A stretch of 64,000 nt of DNA, taken from the NCBI RefSeq assembly GCF_002286975.1, contig NZ_NSKB01000006.1, positions 248,001-312,000 on the forward strand, in the 5' to 3' direction. The position numbers and the translations under genes are program-made. The notes below the pieces were generated by a model, which did not search any database, had not been told where the DNA came from, and worked only from the letters and a program-made list of their open reading frames with translations. Every line of letters begins with the position of its first letter. Position 1 is the stretch's first letter. Of this stretch, positions 1 through 7,746 are shown piece by piece. This DNA comes from Halomonas salipaludis. GTDB lineage: Bacteria > Pseudomonadota > Gammaproteobacteria > Pseudomonadales > Halomonadaceae.

Positions 1-96
1 AACGTCGTCAATGGCGAGGCGGCGGATATCTACCGCTATATGAACTTCGACCAGATCAAGGAGTTTGCCGACGTGGCCGAGACGGTGAAGGTGTAG
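1..96 (+). CDS. C-terminal end of an unidentified protein (partial)
   Basis: The window opens inside a reading frame of 31 codons that ends at TAG 94-96. The visible tail is acidic and helical in character and finishes AETVKV. It is too short to assign to a family. It runs convergently toward the DUF4387 gene, with about 100 bases between. That gap holds a small inverted repeat (cttaat/attaag, about 161-178) but no convincing terminator. Confidence 0.5.
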   Translation, partial: NVVNGEAADIYRYMNFDQIKEFADVAETVKV

Positions 97-197
97 GCCT
101 TGGGCGCCGGTTGAACGAACCGTCCAACTATTGGGGGTAAGCTCAAAGCGGCGGAGTCTTAATCTTTCCATTAAGGCTCGCGCCGGCCGCTGTGCGG

Positions 198-506
198 TTA
201 AGGGATATTCAGGGTGATGAGGGGTGCGTACTGCTGCCCGCCATGGGAGTCGGTATCGCCAACGTCGCCTTGGAAGATCGGCCTGGGAATGGAGGCTTTG
301 ATCGCCAGCGCGTTGTCCACGAAGAAGAACAGCACCTGCTCTTGCGGTAGCCGGTAGATCCGGCTGATCGCCTCGCGGCTCACCACGCCGGAGCGCTTCA
401 CCCGTTCGTAGACGGCCGGATCGTTGAACATGATGTCGAAGGTCAGCTGAAAGGGCCCCGCATTCTTGCTGCGGATCAGACTTGCGAGTTCGCCAAGCTT
501 GGCCAT
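198..506 (-). CDS. DUF4387 domain protein
   Basis: This 102-residue protein matches the small DUF4387 family over its whole length. Recognisable features are the SKNAGPFQLTFDIMF segment near residues 14-28 and the conserved run around YRLP, about residue 51. The family has no established function. It is normally encoded beside, or fused to, the AtuA/DUF1446 protein, and here it lies 21 bases downstream of that gene on the same strand. A strong ribosome site (GGAGGAG) precedes the ATG at 506. The two are very likely co-transcribed and may form one complex. Family assignment is from sequence memory; any function in acid or terpene catabolism is inference. Confidence 0.8.
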   Translation of the reverse strand: MAKLGELASLIRSKNAGPFQLTFDIMFNDPAVYERVKRSGVVSREAISRIYRLPQEQVLFFFVDNALAIKASIPRPIFQGDVGDTDSHGGQQYAPLITLNIP

Positions 507-527
507 GGAATTCTCCTCCGGCGGTAA

Positions 528-1913
528 TCAGATCTCAACGATCTCGATTGGAAACATCTCGTAGGCATTATCCGGCTCGACCACGTGGTTGACGTTGAAC
601 CGATAGGTGGCGCCGCGCTCGATGTAGGCGGGGCTGTAGGGGCAGGCCACGCCGGTGATGAGGCCACTCCACTCGGGAATGGGGAAGTGAATGGCCTGGT
701 GTCGGGTCATGGCGGCGATGGTGCTGGCGAGCTCCTGGGTTTGCGCGGTGACCTCGAAAATCAAACAGGCCTCGTGCCCCTGGAATTCCTGCACAGGCTC
801 GAGCGCGCCCATGGTGCCGTTCTTGCCGTAAACGCGGATGTTGAGTGCGTACTCGTCGGGAGCCAGGCCGGTGACATCCTTCACCCGCCACTCGATGCGC
901 GCCCGGATGCGGGTGAGCCAGTCATCGAGCTGGCGTAGGATATAGGGGTCGCGGACGCCGCCAATCAAAATAGTCTGGTAGCCGGCGAGCTCCGCGCCCT
1001 CGAGCTTGATGGTGTAGGTCTCGGCTGGGATGAACTCGCTGCCCCTGACCCGCACCAAGCGCTCGTTGACCGCCTCGTAACGGGCGCGGGTGGTGTCGAG
1101 GGTCCCGTCGGGTTCCTTGAGCAGGAATGGGTCGGCGTTCTCGTACAGGCTGTGGGAGGCGATGCTCTGCGGCGTGCAGCGCAGATCCGGGTCGAGCGGG
1201 CCGATCTCGAAATGATCGTCGCGGATCGTGGCGAGCATGCAGTCTGGGGTCTTGCGCTGGACGACGGCGGCGGTGCCGCACTCGAGGATCTTCGCCGCGT
1301 GCAGCGCGATGCCTGCCGAAAAGCCGTGCATGTGCGGTAGCGCGCAGAACATGGAGGTATCGCTGGAGCGGCCGGCCAGGATGACCTCGACGCCCATCTC
1401 CAAGGCGCGTACGTAGGGCTCGGTGCCCATCATGCCGACGATGCGCTCGCTGCGGTCGATGACCTCTTCGTCGAACTCCGGCGCCGGGTGTAGCGGCTTG
1501 ATGCGGCCCTGTCGCAGCCGGGTCTTGAGGTAATCCTTGTCCTGTTCGGCGTGAATCAGGGCGAGTTTGAAGCTCAGCCCTTCCTCGCGGGCGATCTCGC
1601 GGACGATCTCATGCACGATCTGCAGATGAACTTCGCCGCCGGCGGTGCCGCAGGAGCCGATCAGCAGCGGCACTTTGATGCGCCGCGCGCCCAGCAATAT
1701 CAGGCGTAAATCGCGCTTGACGGCGAGGCGAGGAAAGGAGGGCTTGCCGGCTCCCAGTGCAAAGGGCCCGCCGTCGGTGGTGCCGGCATCGCAGCCGATG
1801 ACATGGGGTTGTTGCTCAAGAGCGGCATTGAAGGAGCTTTCCAAGAAGCCGGAACCGAGCGCGCCCGTTGGTGATAGGATACGAAGTTCTCGTGCGGCGG
1901 TGTGTTTTGACAT
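528..1913 (-). CDS. AtuA family protein (DUF1446)
   Basis: The product has 461 residues, normal for the acyclic terpene utilisation AtuA (DUF1446) family. The N-terminal part carries the glycine-rich motif GCDAGTTDGGP (about residues 40-50), then a second conserved patch, GSCGTAGG, near residue 86. The ATG at 1913 has GGAG seven bases upstream. In Pseudomonas, AtuA belongs to the citronellol/geraniol pathway, but its reaction is not settled. Many relatives sit outside terpene clusters with a DUF4387 partner, as here. No other terpene genes are visible. The divergent GntR regulator at 2050 is the likely controller. Specific substrate unknown. Confidence 0.8.
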   Translation of the reverse strand: MSKHTAARELRILSPTGALGSGFLESSFNAALEQQPHVIGCDAGTTDGGPFALGAGKPSFPRLAVKRDLRLILLGARRIKVPLLIGSCGTAGGEVHLQIVHEIVREIAREEGLSFKLALIHAEQDKDYLKTRLRQGRIKPLHPAPEFDEEVIDRSERIVGMMGTEPYVRALEMGVEVILAGRSSDTSMFCALPHMHGFSAGIALHAAKILECGTAAVVQRKTPDCMLATIRDDHFEIGPLDPDLRCTPQSIASHSLYENADPFLLKEPDGTLDTTRARYEAVNERLVRVRGSEFIPAETYTIKLEGAELAGYQTILIGGVRDPYILRQLDDWLTRIRARIEWRVKDVTGLAPDEYALNIRVYGKNGTMGALEPVQEFQGHEACLIFEVTAQTQELASTIAAMTRHQAIHFPIPEWSGLITGVACPYSPAYIERGATYRFNVNHVVEPDNAYEMFPIEIVEI

Positions 1914-2001
1914 TATTTAGCTCCTGAGCGGTAGTCAACGGTTCGTGCAAACAACTATCTTTTGTGGGATTTTATCCAAACAAAATACCAAAATATTGCA
2001 T

Positions 2002-2018
2002 GGAGCGCTAGCCGCTCC
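2002..2018. promoter_or_regulatory. Small palindrome in the atuA/GntR divergent spacer
   Basis: A perfect 6-bp inverted repeat (ggagcg / cgctcc, 5-base loop) lies 31 bases before the GntR start codon. It follows an AT-rich stretch (about 1955-2000), the most plausible place for the divergent promoters of the regulator and the AtuA operon. It could be an operator or a leader hairpin. The sequence alone does not decide. Confidence 0.3.
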
Positions 2019-2049
2019 TCGGTGCGCTCGCGGTCTCGGAGGAAGTGAA

Positions 2050-2925
2050 ATGAAACAGACGCGGCTGTCGGAGCAGATCGCCGGCCAGATTCGGGAGTAC
2101 ATTTTTGAAAAACGCTTCGTAGTGGGTGAACCTCTGCCTGAGCGATCGCTGGCAGAGCAACTGCGGGTATCACGCTCGCCGGTGCGCGAGGCACTGAGAC
2201 AACTGGCGACTGAGGGGATACTCGTCACACGGGAAGGTGGCGGTTTCACTGTCGCAACCACCGAAGTGAACAAGGGGCCCCTTACGCTGGCGACCAATGA
2301 GGAAGATGAAGACATCTATCTGGCGATTGCCGATGATCGCCTCGCCGGGCGCTTGCCCGATCGTGTCAGCGAGAACGAATTGATGCGGCGCTACCAGCTT
2401 CCTCGCGGACGGCTATCAAAACTGCTGCGCCGGATCGCCGGCGAGGGTTGGCTGGAACGACTGCCGGGACACGGCTGGGCCTTCGTTCCGACGTTAATGT
2501 CGGCTGCTGCCTATGAGGAGAGCTATCGATTCCGGTTGCTGATCGAGCCCGCTGCTATTCTGGAGCAGACTTTTCAGTTGGATCAGCCTTTGCTGGAGCG
2601 CTGTCGTGCGCAGCAGCAGGCCCTGCTCTCAGCGTCCCGCCACAAGGCGCCGCCGGCTCAGCTTTTCGAGCTCAATAGCAAGCTCCATGAAGCTATCGCC
2701 CAGTGCTCAGGGAACCCTTTCATTCTTGACGCCTTACGGCGAGTTAACCGGTTGAGACGGCTCATCGTTTATCGCAGAATCCGTGCACGTCCCGTCGATC
2801 AATCGCATTGCGCCGAACATATCCAATTGTTGGATAAGTTGCTTGAGGGCGACAGAGGGGGCGCGGCCGAACTTTTGAGACAGCACCTAGAGGAGGGGAT
2901 GGCGCGGTCGACGGCCGGGCTCTGA
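2050..2925 (+). CDS. GntR family regulator with two winged-helix domains and FCD-type C-terminus
   Basis: The start is taken at ATG 2050 because GAGGAAGTG lies just upstream and the GntR helix-turn-helix begins immediately after it; 291 residues. Residues about 1-72 form a canonical GntR winged helix (LAEQLRVSRSPVREALRQL). Residues about 85-147 look like a second winged helix (ENELMRRYQLPRGRLSKLLR, then a GEGWLER wing). The remainder is an FCD-like helical ligand domain with EPAA and LHEAIAQCSGNPF. FadR-subfamily members usually have one DNA-binding domain, so the duplicated head is notable. It is divergent from the AtuA/DUF4387 operon and probably regulates it. Confidence 0.85.
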   Translation: MKQTRLSEQIAGQIREYIFEKRFVVGEPLPERSLAEQLRVSRSPVREALRQLATEGILVTREGGGFTVATTEVNKGPLTLATNEEDEDIYLAIADDRLAGRLPDRVSENELMRRYQLPRGRLSKLLRRIAGEGWLERLPGHGWAFVPTLMSAAAYEESYRFRLLIEPAAILEQTFQLDQPLLERCRAQQQALLSASRHKAPPAQLFELNSKLHEAIAQCSGNPFILDALRRVNRLRRLIVYRRIRARPVDQSHCAEHIQLLDKLLEGDRGGAAELLRQHLEEGMARSTAGL

Positions 2926-3058
2926 GCCGACAGGATTTACTTACTGTCTAGATGCTCCCGGCGAGTTCTTTCGCCTCTCGTCCTGCCAGCGTAGAGGGGC
3001 GGTCTCAATGACCAAGTGCAACACCTGACCTACCAGGTATCGTGTTGCCATGACCCAT

Positions 3059-4389
3059 TGTATGGACGCCTCCCGTTTAGCAAGGCTCGCTGTGATGTGA
3101 TGAACGGACAGGACACGGCTGCAGTTTTGTATCCGGCCTTCGATGCAGGTCTGGATACCTGCTGGCCCTGATGGAATTCGCTGACCCACGCCTCATTTGC
3201 TACCAGGACTCGAAGTCCGATGAGTCATTCAGGTTTGGTGGGTCACGGTCCGACCTGTTCGCCATCACTTCTACACGTACCTTGCGCAACCTTCTCAGCA
3301 GACCATCCCTTGTTGGAGTGGAAAACGCGCGAGCGAGCGGCTTACGCTGGCTGGCTCACGTACCCGGGTTGGTACTCACGTTCGTGGGCCAGGAGCGCCC
3401 ACAGCGTACGTGCCGTCTTGTTGGCCATTGCCACCACCGCCACGTTGACGGAACGACGCCGGGCCAGGTTCGTCGCCCATTCAGGTGACTCTTTGCCGTT
3501 CATGACCACCGAGCGGGCACCGTGAATCAGCAGCGTACGCAGATAGGTATCCCCGCGCTTGCTGATGCCCAGCAGCCTCACTCGACCGCCGGTGCCGGTC
3601 TGTCACGGTACCAGTCCCAGCCAGGCGGCGAACTCCCGGCCGGACTTGAAGGCCTTCGCATTCCCATCGTGGCGACCTGCTCATCGAGCTGGCCGATCCG
3701 CGCGAACTGCTCACGCAAGGTCTCGATCAGCACGGCTGGCAGCCGATCCGTCAAGCGCGCGAAGGCGTCCGGTAGCCTTTTGGCCATGGCATGGCGTCCT
3801 TGGGGCATGACCTCGCCGTACTCGGCCAACAGACCGCGTAGCGCATTTATCTGCGCCGTACGGAACTTCACAACTGTTGGCGCATCCGATGCATCGCCAA
3901 CACGGCTTGCTGGGCTTCGGTCTTGACCGCTACAGCCTTGATCCTGGGCTGCTGTACCGCCGTCCAGATCGCCCGGGCATCGGCCATGTCGTTCTTGTTG
4001 CCGCTCACAAAGGGGCGAACCCTACTGGCCGGCAACAGCTTCACTGTGTGACCCAGCGCAGTCAGCTGACGAGCCCAATGCTGGGCGCCGCCGGAGGCCC
4101 CCATGCCGATCAGGCACGTCGAACGGTTGGTGAAATGTTCCAGAAACTTCTCGCGCTTGAGCTGCACGCTCACGATATCTCCCGTCGTCGTATCGACCTC
4201 ATGTACCTAAAACACCCGCTTGGCGATATCCACGCCGATCACGTTTTCGGTAATGTTCATCTCGGACCCTCCGGTTTGCCTGGTGGAGACTCTGGTCCAT
4301 CACGCCTTGGCACCTGGATGCCGTCAGTCCGGAGGGGCCACCGTTAACGATCACCTTCACGTTGTAGAGTGGGAGGCGTCCATCCCATT
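3059..4389 (-). mobile_element. IS1111-type element (IS110 family), degenerate
   Basis: A 13-bp perfect inverted repeat (atggacgcctccc at 3062-3074, gggaggcgtccat at 4371-4383) brackets a broken IS110/IS1111 transposase on the minus strand. IS1111 elements are known for subterminal repeats with a few element bases outside them. Removing 3059-4389 rejoins the IS30 frame as ATG ACC CAT / TGC TAC, which restores a sensible IS30 N-terminus (MTHCYRHLT). The boundaries therefore fit 3 bases outside the left repeat and 6 outside the right. Bases 3075-3341 are non-coding tail of the element. Confidence 0.75.
3342..4260 (-). pseudogene. IS1111-type transposase, frameshifted and with stop codons
   Basis: Translation from ATG 4260 gives MNITENVIGVDIAKRVF, the typical DEDD-transposase start, then an amber codon at 4207-4209. 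The frame continues with conserved blocks (IGMGASGGAQHWAR, NKNDMADARAIW) to a one-base frameshift near 3870. It resumes at KFRTAQINALRGLL. About 25 codons expected around the proline-glycine motif are missing near 3665-3680, with another frameshift, followed by an opal codon at 3603-3605. The last block (LLGISKRGDTYLRTLLIHGA) ends at 3342. No functional transposase can be made. Confidence 0.85.
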
Positions 4390-5396
4390 TGCTACCGCCA
4401 CCTCACCGCTGAAGACCGTGACGCCATCATGATGATGTACGCCACTCACTCGATCCGCGCTATTGCCCGTCACCTGGGGCGAGCACCCAGTACCGTGTCA
4501 CGGGAACTGGCTCGTCACACCGTCAGCCCCGCTGGAGGCTACGATGCCAGCCTGGCCGCGCATCGGGCCCGTTTGACGTGTCATCGTCCTCGTCGGCGCT
4601 TAAGCTGCACCCCGACGGTGAACTGTTCGAGGTGGTGGTGTATCTGCTGCGTAAGTACTGGTCACCCGAGCAGATAACCCGCACACTAAAGCGTATGTCT
4701 CCCAACGATACCACGCCGCCGGGTCTCGCATGAGGCCATCTACAACGCGCTCTACGTGATGCCTCGGGGCACGCTCAAGAAGGAACTGGTCGCTTGCTTA
4801 CGGCAGGGTAACGGCAAGCGCCGGCCTCGGAGCCGTGGCCAGGATCGGCGCAACCAGATTCCCGAGCTGGTCAGCATTCATAGGCGGCCGCCTGAGATCA
4901 AGGATCGCCTGATGCCGGGCCACTGGGAAGGCGATCTCATCATGGGCGCCAACAACCGCTTTGCCGTCGGTACGCTGGTGGAGCGCACCATGCGACTGGT
5001 GATCCTGGCCAAGCTGGATGGCACCATGGCAACGGCTGCCATTGGTTTCAGCGACAAACTCAACGAGGTGCCGCGCGCCCTGCGCCTGTCCATGACCTAC
5101 GACCAGGGCAGAGAGATGGTGAAGCATACCGAGATCACGCGGCGGACGGGGACGGCGATCTACTTCGCTGACCCGCATAGCCATGGCAGCGGGGTTCCAA
5201 CGAGAACACCAATGGGCTGTGGCGGCAGTACCTGCTGAAGGGCACGGACCTCTCGGTCTACAGCCAGGAAGCACTCGACGAGATCGCCGACTCACTGAAT
5301 ACACGGCCGCGCAAGACCCTGGACTGGCAAACGCCGCTGGAGGTTTATGCCGAGGTGCTCGAGAAATTCGTCACCGGTCCGAGCACGCTTCAATAG
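4384..5396 (+). pseudogene. IS30-family transposase, main body, frameshifted
   Basis: This is the bulk of an IS30 transposase whose first codons lie at 3050-3061, on the other side of the IS1111 insertion. The N-terminal helix-turn-helix reads YRHLTAEDRDAIMM and IARHLGRAPSTVSREL. Frameshifts near 4600 and 4725 interrupt the linker. The catalytic core follows (MPGHWEGDLIMGA, then MTYDQGREM). A one-base loss near 5180 breaks the segment holding the catalytic glutamate ([10 protein letters not shown]). The C-terminus ([18 protein letters not shown]) ends at TAG 5394-5396. It is inactive as it stands. Confidence 0.85.
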
Positions 5397-5442
5397 TGTT
5401 GCGGTTGGAACTTGAGACCGCCGATATCCGGGCTGGCGTACC

Positions 5443-5466
5443 TCTTATAATTTATATATAATACCT
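5443..5466. promoter_or_regulatory. AT-rich promoter-like patch in the 5423-5675 spacer
   Basis: Just outside the IS30 right end, two overlapping TATAAT hexamers occur at 5446-5451 and 5457-5462 in an otherwise high-GC replicon. No good -35 partner is seen at normal spacing. The rest of the 253-base spacer up to the GntR/UTRA gene is low in GC and shows no gene, RNA or obvious repeat. Confidence 0.3.
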
Positions 5467-5675
5467 AGATAGTGGCTCTCAGAAGAGGCTTTCAGCCGTT
5501 TAGCTCTTAAGGCATGGGCAGCGCTCATCAAGCACTGCGAATAGATCTCCTGTGGAGAGCAGTTCTGTCGTAATAGGTTTTTAGTGGTAACTCTTCTGGG
5601 AAGTGGTGTGCTGCAGTAACTACTGATATCCGGCACGGGTACACGGTAGTCCGGTAACAAAGTGAGGTCAAAAAA

Positions 5676-6491
5676 ATGAAGGGCAAAGCTTCTTACTCAT
5701 CAAGTCTGTCCGATTACGAGAAGAAGGCTAACGAGATAAAGGCGTCAACGACCGCTTCGACAAGTAAGCGGCCCGTAGCGCTGCCTCTTTACTTGCAAGT
5801 AAAGGGGCATTTGATCCGCCGCGTCTTAAGTGGAGAATGGCGCCCGGGTGAGTTATTACCGAGCGAGATGAAGTTGGCGGAGGAGTATGGGCTAAGCCAA
5901 GGTACGGTGCGTAAAGCAATTGAGGAGATGGCAGTAGAGGGCCTCGTGTCGCGACACCCTGGACGAGGAACGTTTGTGACCTCGCATAGAGGTGACTACC
6001 AAACAACTCGCTTCCGCCGATTTTACTCTAATAAAACCGGAAAGCGCATTGCGGGAAAAGACAGTCAATATATAAGCTGCGAAAAGATAAAAGCCGACGA
6101 ACAGCTCTCAAAACAACTCCAAGTTAAAACTGGTGCGGACATTGTCAAGTTCGTTCGCATACGCTATCTTGGAAACCACCCGGTTCTGTTGGAAACGATT
6201 TATCTCAACAGTGAGATTTGCCCTAGTGCCGAAGTAATTTTTGAGCAGAAAAAGCCTGATTCGATCTACTTCGCTCTCGAGCAAATGTTTAATATTCTCG
6301 TCGTTAAGGTCGGCGAGCGTTTGCGGGCGCGAGCGGCTCGTCCAGACGAGTCGGAATTGCTCGCGTTAGCTTCCAATACCCCTTTGCTGGAGGTGACTCG
6401 TCTCGCTTACAGCTTAGGTGGCGAGTGTGTCGAATGTCGCGTTTCTGTTTGTGGTGGTGATGATATTCATTATTGGAACCAGGCGGAGTGA
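5676..6491 (+). CDS. GntR/HutC family regulator with UTRA domain, low GC
   Basis: The product is 271 residues, slightly long for HutC-type regulators because of about 35 polar residues before the DNA-binding domain. Residues about 36-105 form the winged helix (LPLYLQVKGHLIRRVLSGEW, GLSQGTVRKAIEEM, PGRGTFV). The remainder is a UTRA effector domain, ending with a typical ECRVSVCGGDDIHYW-type strand. The ATG at 5676 has GAGGT upstream. Codon use is visibly poorer in GC than in the neighbouring core genes, which suggests recent acquisition. No metabolic gene lies next to it, so its target and ligand are unknown. It is the only intact gene in the insertion island. Confidence 0.85.
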   Translation: MKGKASYSSSLSDYEKKANEIKASTTASTSKRPVALPLYLQVKGHLIRRVLSGEWRPGELLPSEMKLAEEYGLSQGTVRKAIEEMAVEGLVSRHPGRGTFVTSHRGDYQTTRFRRFYSNKTGKRIAGKDSQYISCEKIKADEQLSKQLQVKTGADIVKFVRIRYLGNHPVLLETIYLNSEICPSAEVIFEQKKPDSIYFALEQMFNILVVKVGERLRARAARPDESELLALASNTPLLEVTRLAYSLGGECVECRVSVCGGDDIHYWNQAE

Positions 6492-6577
6492 ACCTGTCAG
6501 GATCGTCGTATTAGTGGAAGCGGTGGACGTCATATGGGTAGTTTATCGAATCCCGCCGCACAAGGGGAGCAGAAAGA

Positions 6578-6934
6578 CTACCCAACCGATTGAAAATCCA
6601 AGGCCTTGTGCGGCTGCATGGCGCTGAGGTCGTAGCCATCGAGAAGCCAGTTCAGCTCCTGGCCCGAGAGCATGACGGTGTCGCCTTCCAGCCGGTCGGG
6701 CCACTTGAAGCGCTCGCGCTCCAGGCGTTTGTACCAGACCACGAAGCCGTTGCGCTTCCAGAACAGCAGCTTCACCTTGTCGCGCTGGTGGTTGCCGAAC
6801 ACGAATACCGCCTCCTCGAAGGGGTTGAGCTCCATGGCCTCCTGGACCAGCAGAGCCAACCCATCGATCTGCTTGCGCATATCGACCGGCTCGCGGCACA
6901 GATAGACCCGCAGTCTGGTGTCTGGCCGGATCAT
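6578..6934 (-). CDS. tnpB: IS66 family accessory protein TnpB
   Basis: This 118-residue protein is a full-length IS66 Orf2/TnpB. It shows the family signatures VYLCREPVDMRKQIDGLALL at about residues 10-29, NPFEEAVFVFGNHQRDKVKL at about 37-56, and LFWKRNGFVVWYKRLE. IS66 TnpB is required for transposition, but its biochemical role is not settled. The start codon overlaps the tnpA stop (ATGA), the translational coupling usual for IS66. The frame is intact although the element has lost tnpC, so the protein probably has no function unless it acts on another IS66 copy. Confidence 0.9.
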   Translation of the reverse strand: MIRPDTRLRVYLCREPVDMRKQIDGLALLVQEAMELNPFEEAVFVFGNHQRDKVKLLFWKRNGFVVWYKRLERERFKWPDRLEGDTVMLSGQELNWLLDGYDLSAMQPHKALDFQSVG

Positions 6935-7140
6935 CGGGCCACCTCCACGGCGACGAAGCGCTTCGGTCGATGATGCGGCGGTACGGGGACCCCCTGCACC
7001 ACCAGGCGTTGCTCCCAGGCCAGCAGCGTTGCCAGCTCCAGCCCCTGTTCCTCGGCATACTCGCTCAGCGCCAATTGCCGGGATGAAGCATGAAACAGGT
7101 GGCCCAGCCAGTAGGCCTGTGTCGAGGTCAGCTCGATCAT
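6931..7140 (-). CDS. tnpA: IS66 family accessory protein TnpA (short form)
   Basis: The start is placed at ATG 7140 because AAGGAAGGC lies directly upstream; 69 residues. A longer frame from 7167 exists but has no better ribosome site. The protein is short and divergent for IS66 TnpA. Assignment rests mainly on its position between the IS66 terminal repeat and tnpB, and on the ATGA overlap with tnpB. The last residues (PPHHRPKRFVAVEV) resemble the end of IS66 Orf1 proteins. Confidence 0.65.
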   Translation of the reverse strand: MIELTSTQAYWLGHLFHASSRQLALSEYAEEQGLELATLLAWEQRLVVQGVPVPPHHRPKRFVAVEVAR

Positions 7141-7271
7141 GGTGCCTTCCTTCATGATGGGAGGCACCAGTCTGGCCGACGCCGATCAGCTCAAGAAGAT
7201 GGGGTTGCTGGGGCGCTTACATCAGTTCAGGTTTAGTGGTCATGGGATTTCCGTAGGTTCAATGCTGTGCC

Positions 7272-7496
7272 CTACTCATCGACGGTGGCGTTGAGTAGGG
7301 GTTGGAAGATGGTCCCTTCGGCGAGGTGCGTCTCCATCTGCCCGGCTCTCAGCATTTCGTCCCGCGAGGGGGAATGCCGGAGCAGGCGCCTGGCCTGGGT
7401 GTGGATTGACTCGGGAAGAGAAATATCCTGGCTTGCCTCGACCAAGAACTCTCGGGCCTAGATGACCGAGCGTGTTCGCTCGGAGGGCGTTGTCAT
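7272..7496 (-). pseudogene. BPSL0761-like small protein, interrupted by an amber codon
   Basis: From ATG 7496 the frame reads MTTPSERTRSVI, then TAG, then AREFLVEASQD and LRRHSPSRDEMLRAG to a stop at 7272; 74 codons in all. The pattern matches small BPSL0761-type proteins found beside integrases and other mobile DNA, where the amber position is normally Trp (TGG to TAG). GGAGGAG lies upstream of the start. Function of the family is unknown. It is probably a recent point-mutation pseudogene. Confidence 0.6.
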
Positions 7497-7636
7497 GTGG
7501 TTCTCCTCCTCCTTGACCGGGTGTGCCTACTGGCGGGGGAGGCGGTCACTCCCGGTGCCTGTCAAGTCAGATGTAAGTAGAGGTCAGCACAGATGCAATT
7601 TTCCGGTCAGATGAGTGCTATTACACAGACTGTTGC

Positions 7637-7746
7637 ATGACACTGGACTGGCAAACGCCGCTGGAAGACTATGTTGAGGTACTCAAAAAATCCGTTGCTG
7701 GTCCGAGCACCATTCAATAGCGTTGCGCTTGGAACTTGAGACCGCC
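7637..7746 (+). mobile_element. 3' remnant of a second IS30-family element
   Basis: This stretch repeats the last part of the IS30 element at about 5315-5422. It encodes [16 protein letters not shown] through a TAG stop, followed by the same right end, ttggaacttgagaccgcc. The two copies differ at many positions (roughly four in five bases agree by eye), so it is a related element, not a duplicate. Its right end abuts the recombinase pseudogene directly. Confidence 0.8.

Larger units (their letters stand above)
2998..5422 (+). mobile_element. IS30-family insertion sequence, interrupted and degenerate
   Basis: The outer ends form imperfect terminal inverted repeats. The left end begins ggcggtctcaa at 2998. 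The right end finishes ttgagaccgcc at 5422. Further in, the blocks cca and gcaacac also match. The transposase gene starts at ATG 3050 and ends at TAG 5394-5396. It is split after its first codons by an IS1111-type element and carries at least three frameshifts. The same right end recurs at 7746. No clear short target duplication is seen in the flanks. Confidence 0.8.
6578..7220 (-). mobile_element. IS66-family element remnant (tnpA-tnpB, no tnpC)
   Basis: The end at 7201-7220 reads, on the minus strand, gtaagcgccccagcaacccc, a typical IS66 terminal repeat. tnpA and tnpB follow with a 4-base overlap. The large tnpC transposase that should come next is absent, and only about 86 bases separate tnpB from the GntR/UTRA gene. 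The exact left break lies between 6492 and 6578 and cannot be placed from one copy. Confidence 0.75.

Noticed and set aside
2941-3189. 82-codon minus-strand frame across the IS30/IS1111 junction
   Set aside because: It spans the insertion boundary and matches no transposase part; a chance frame.
2990-5430. Target-site duplication around the IS30 element
   Set aside because: The bases outside the inverted repeats (gtagagg and gatatcc) show no matching 2-3 bp repeat that can be trusted.
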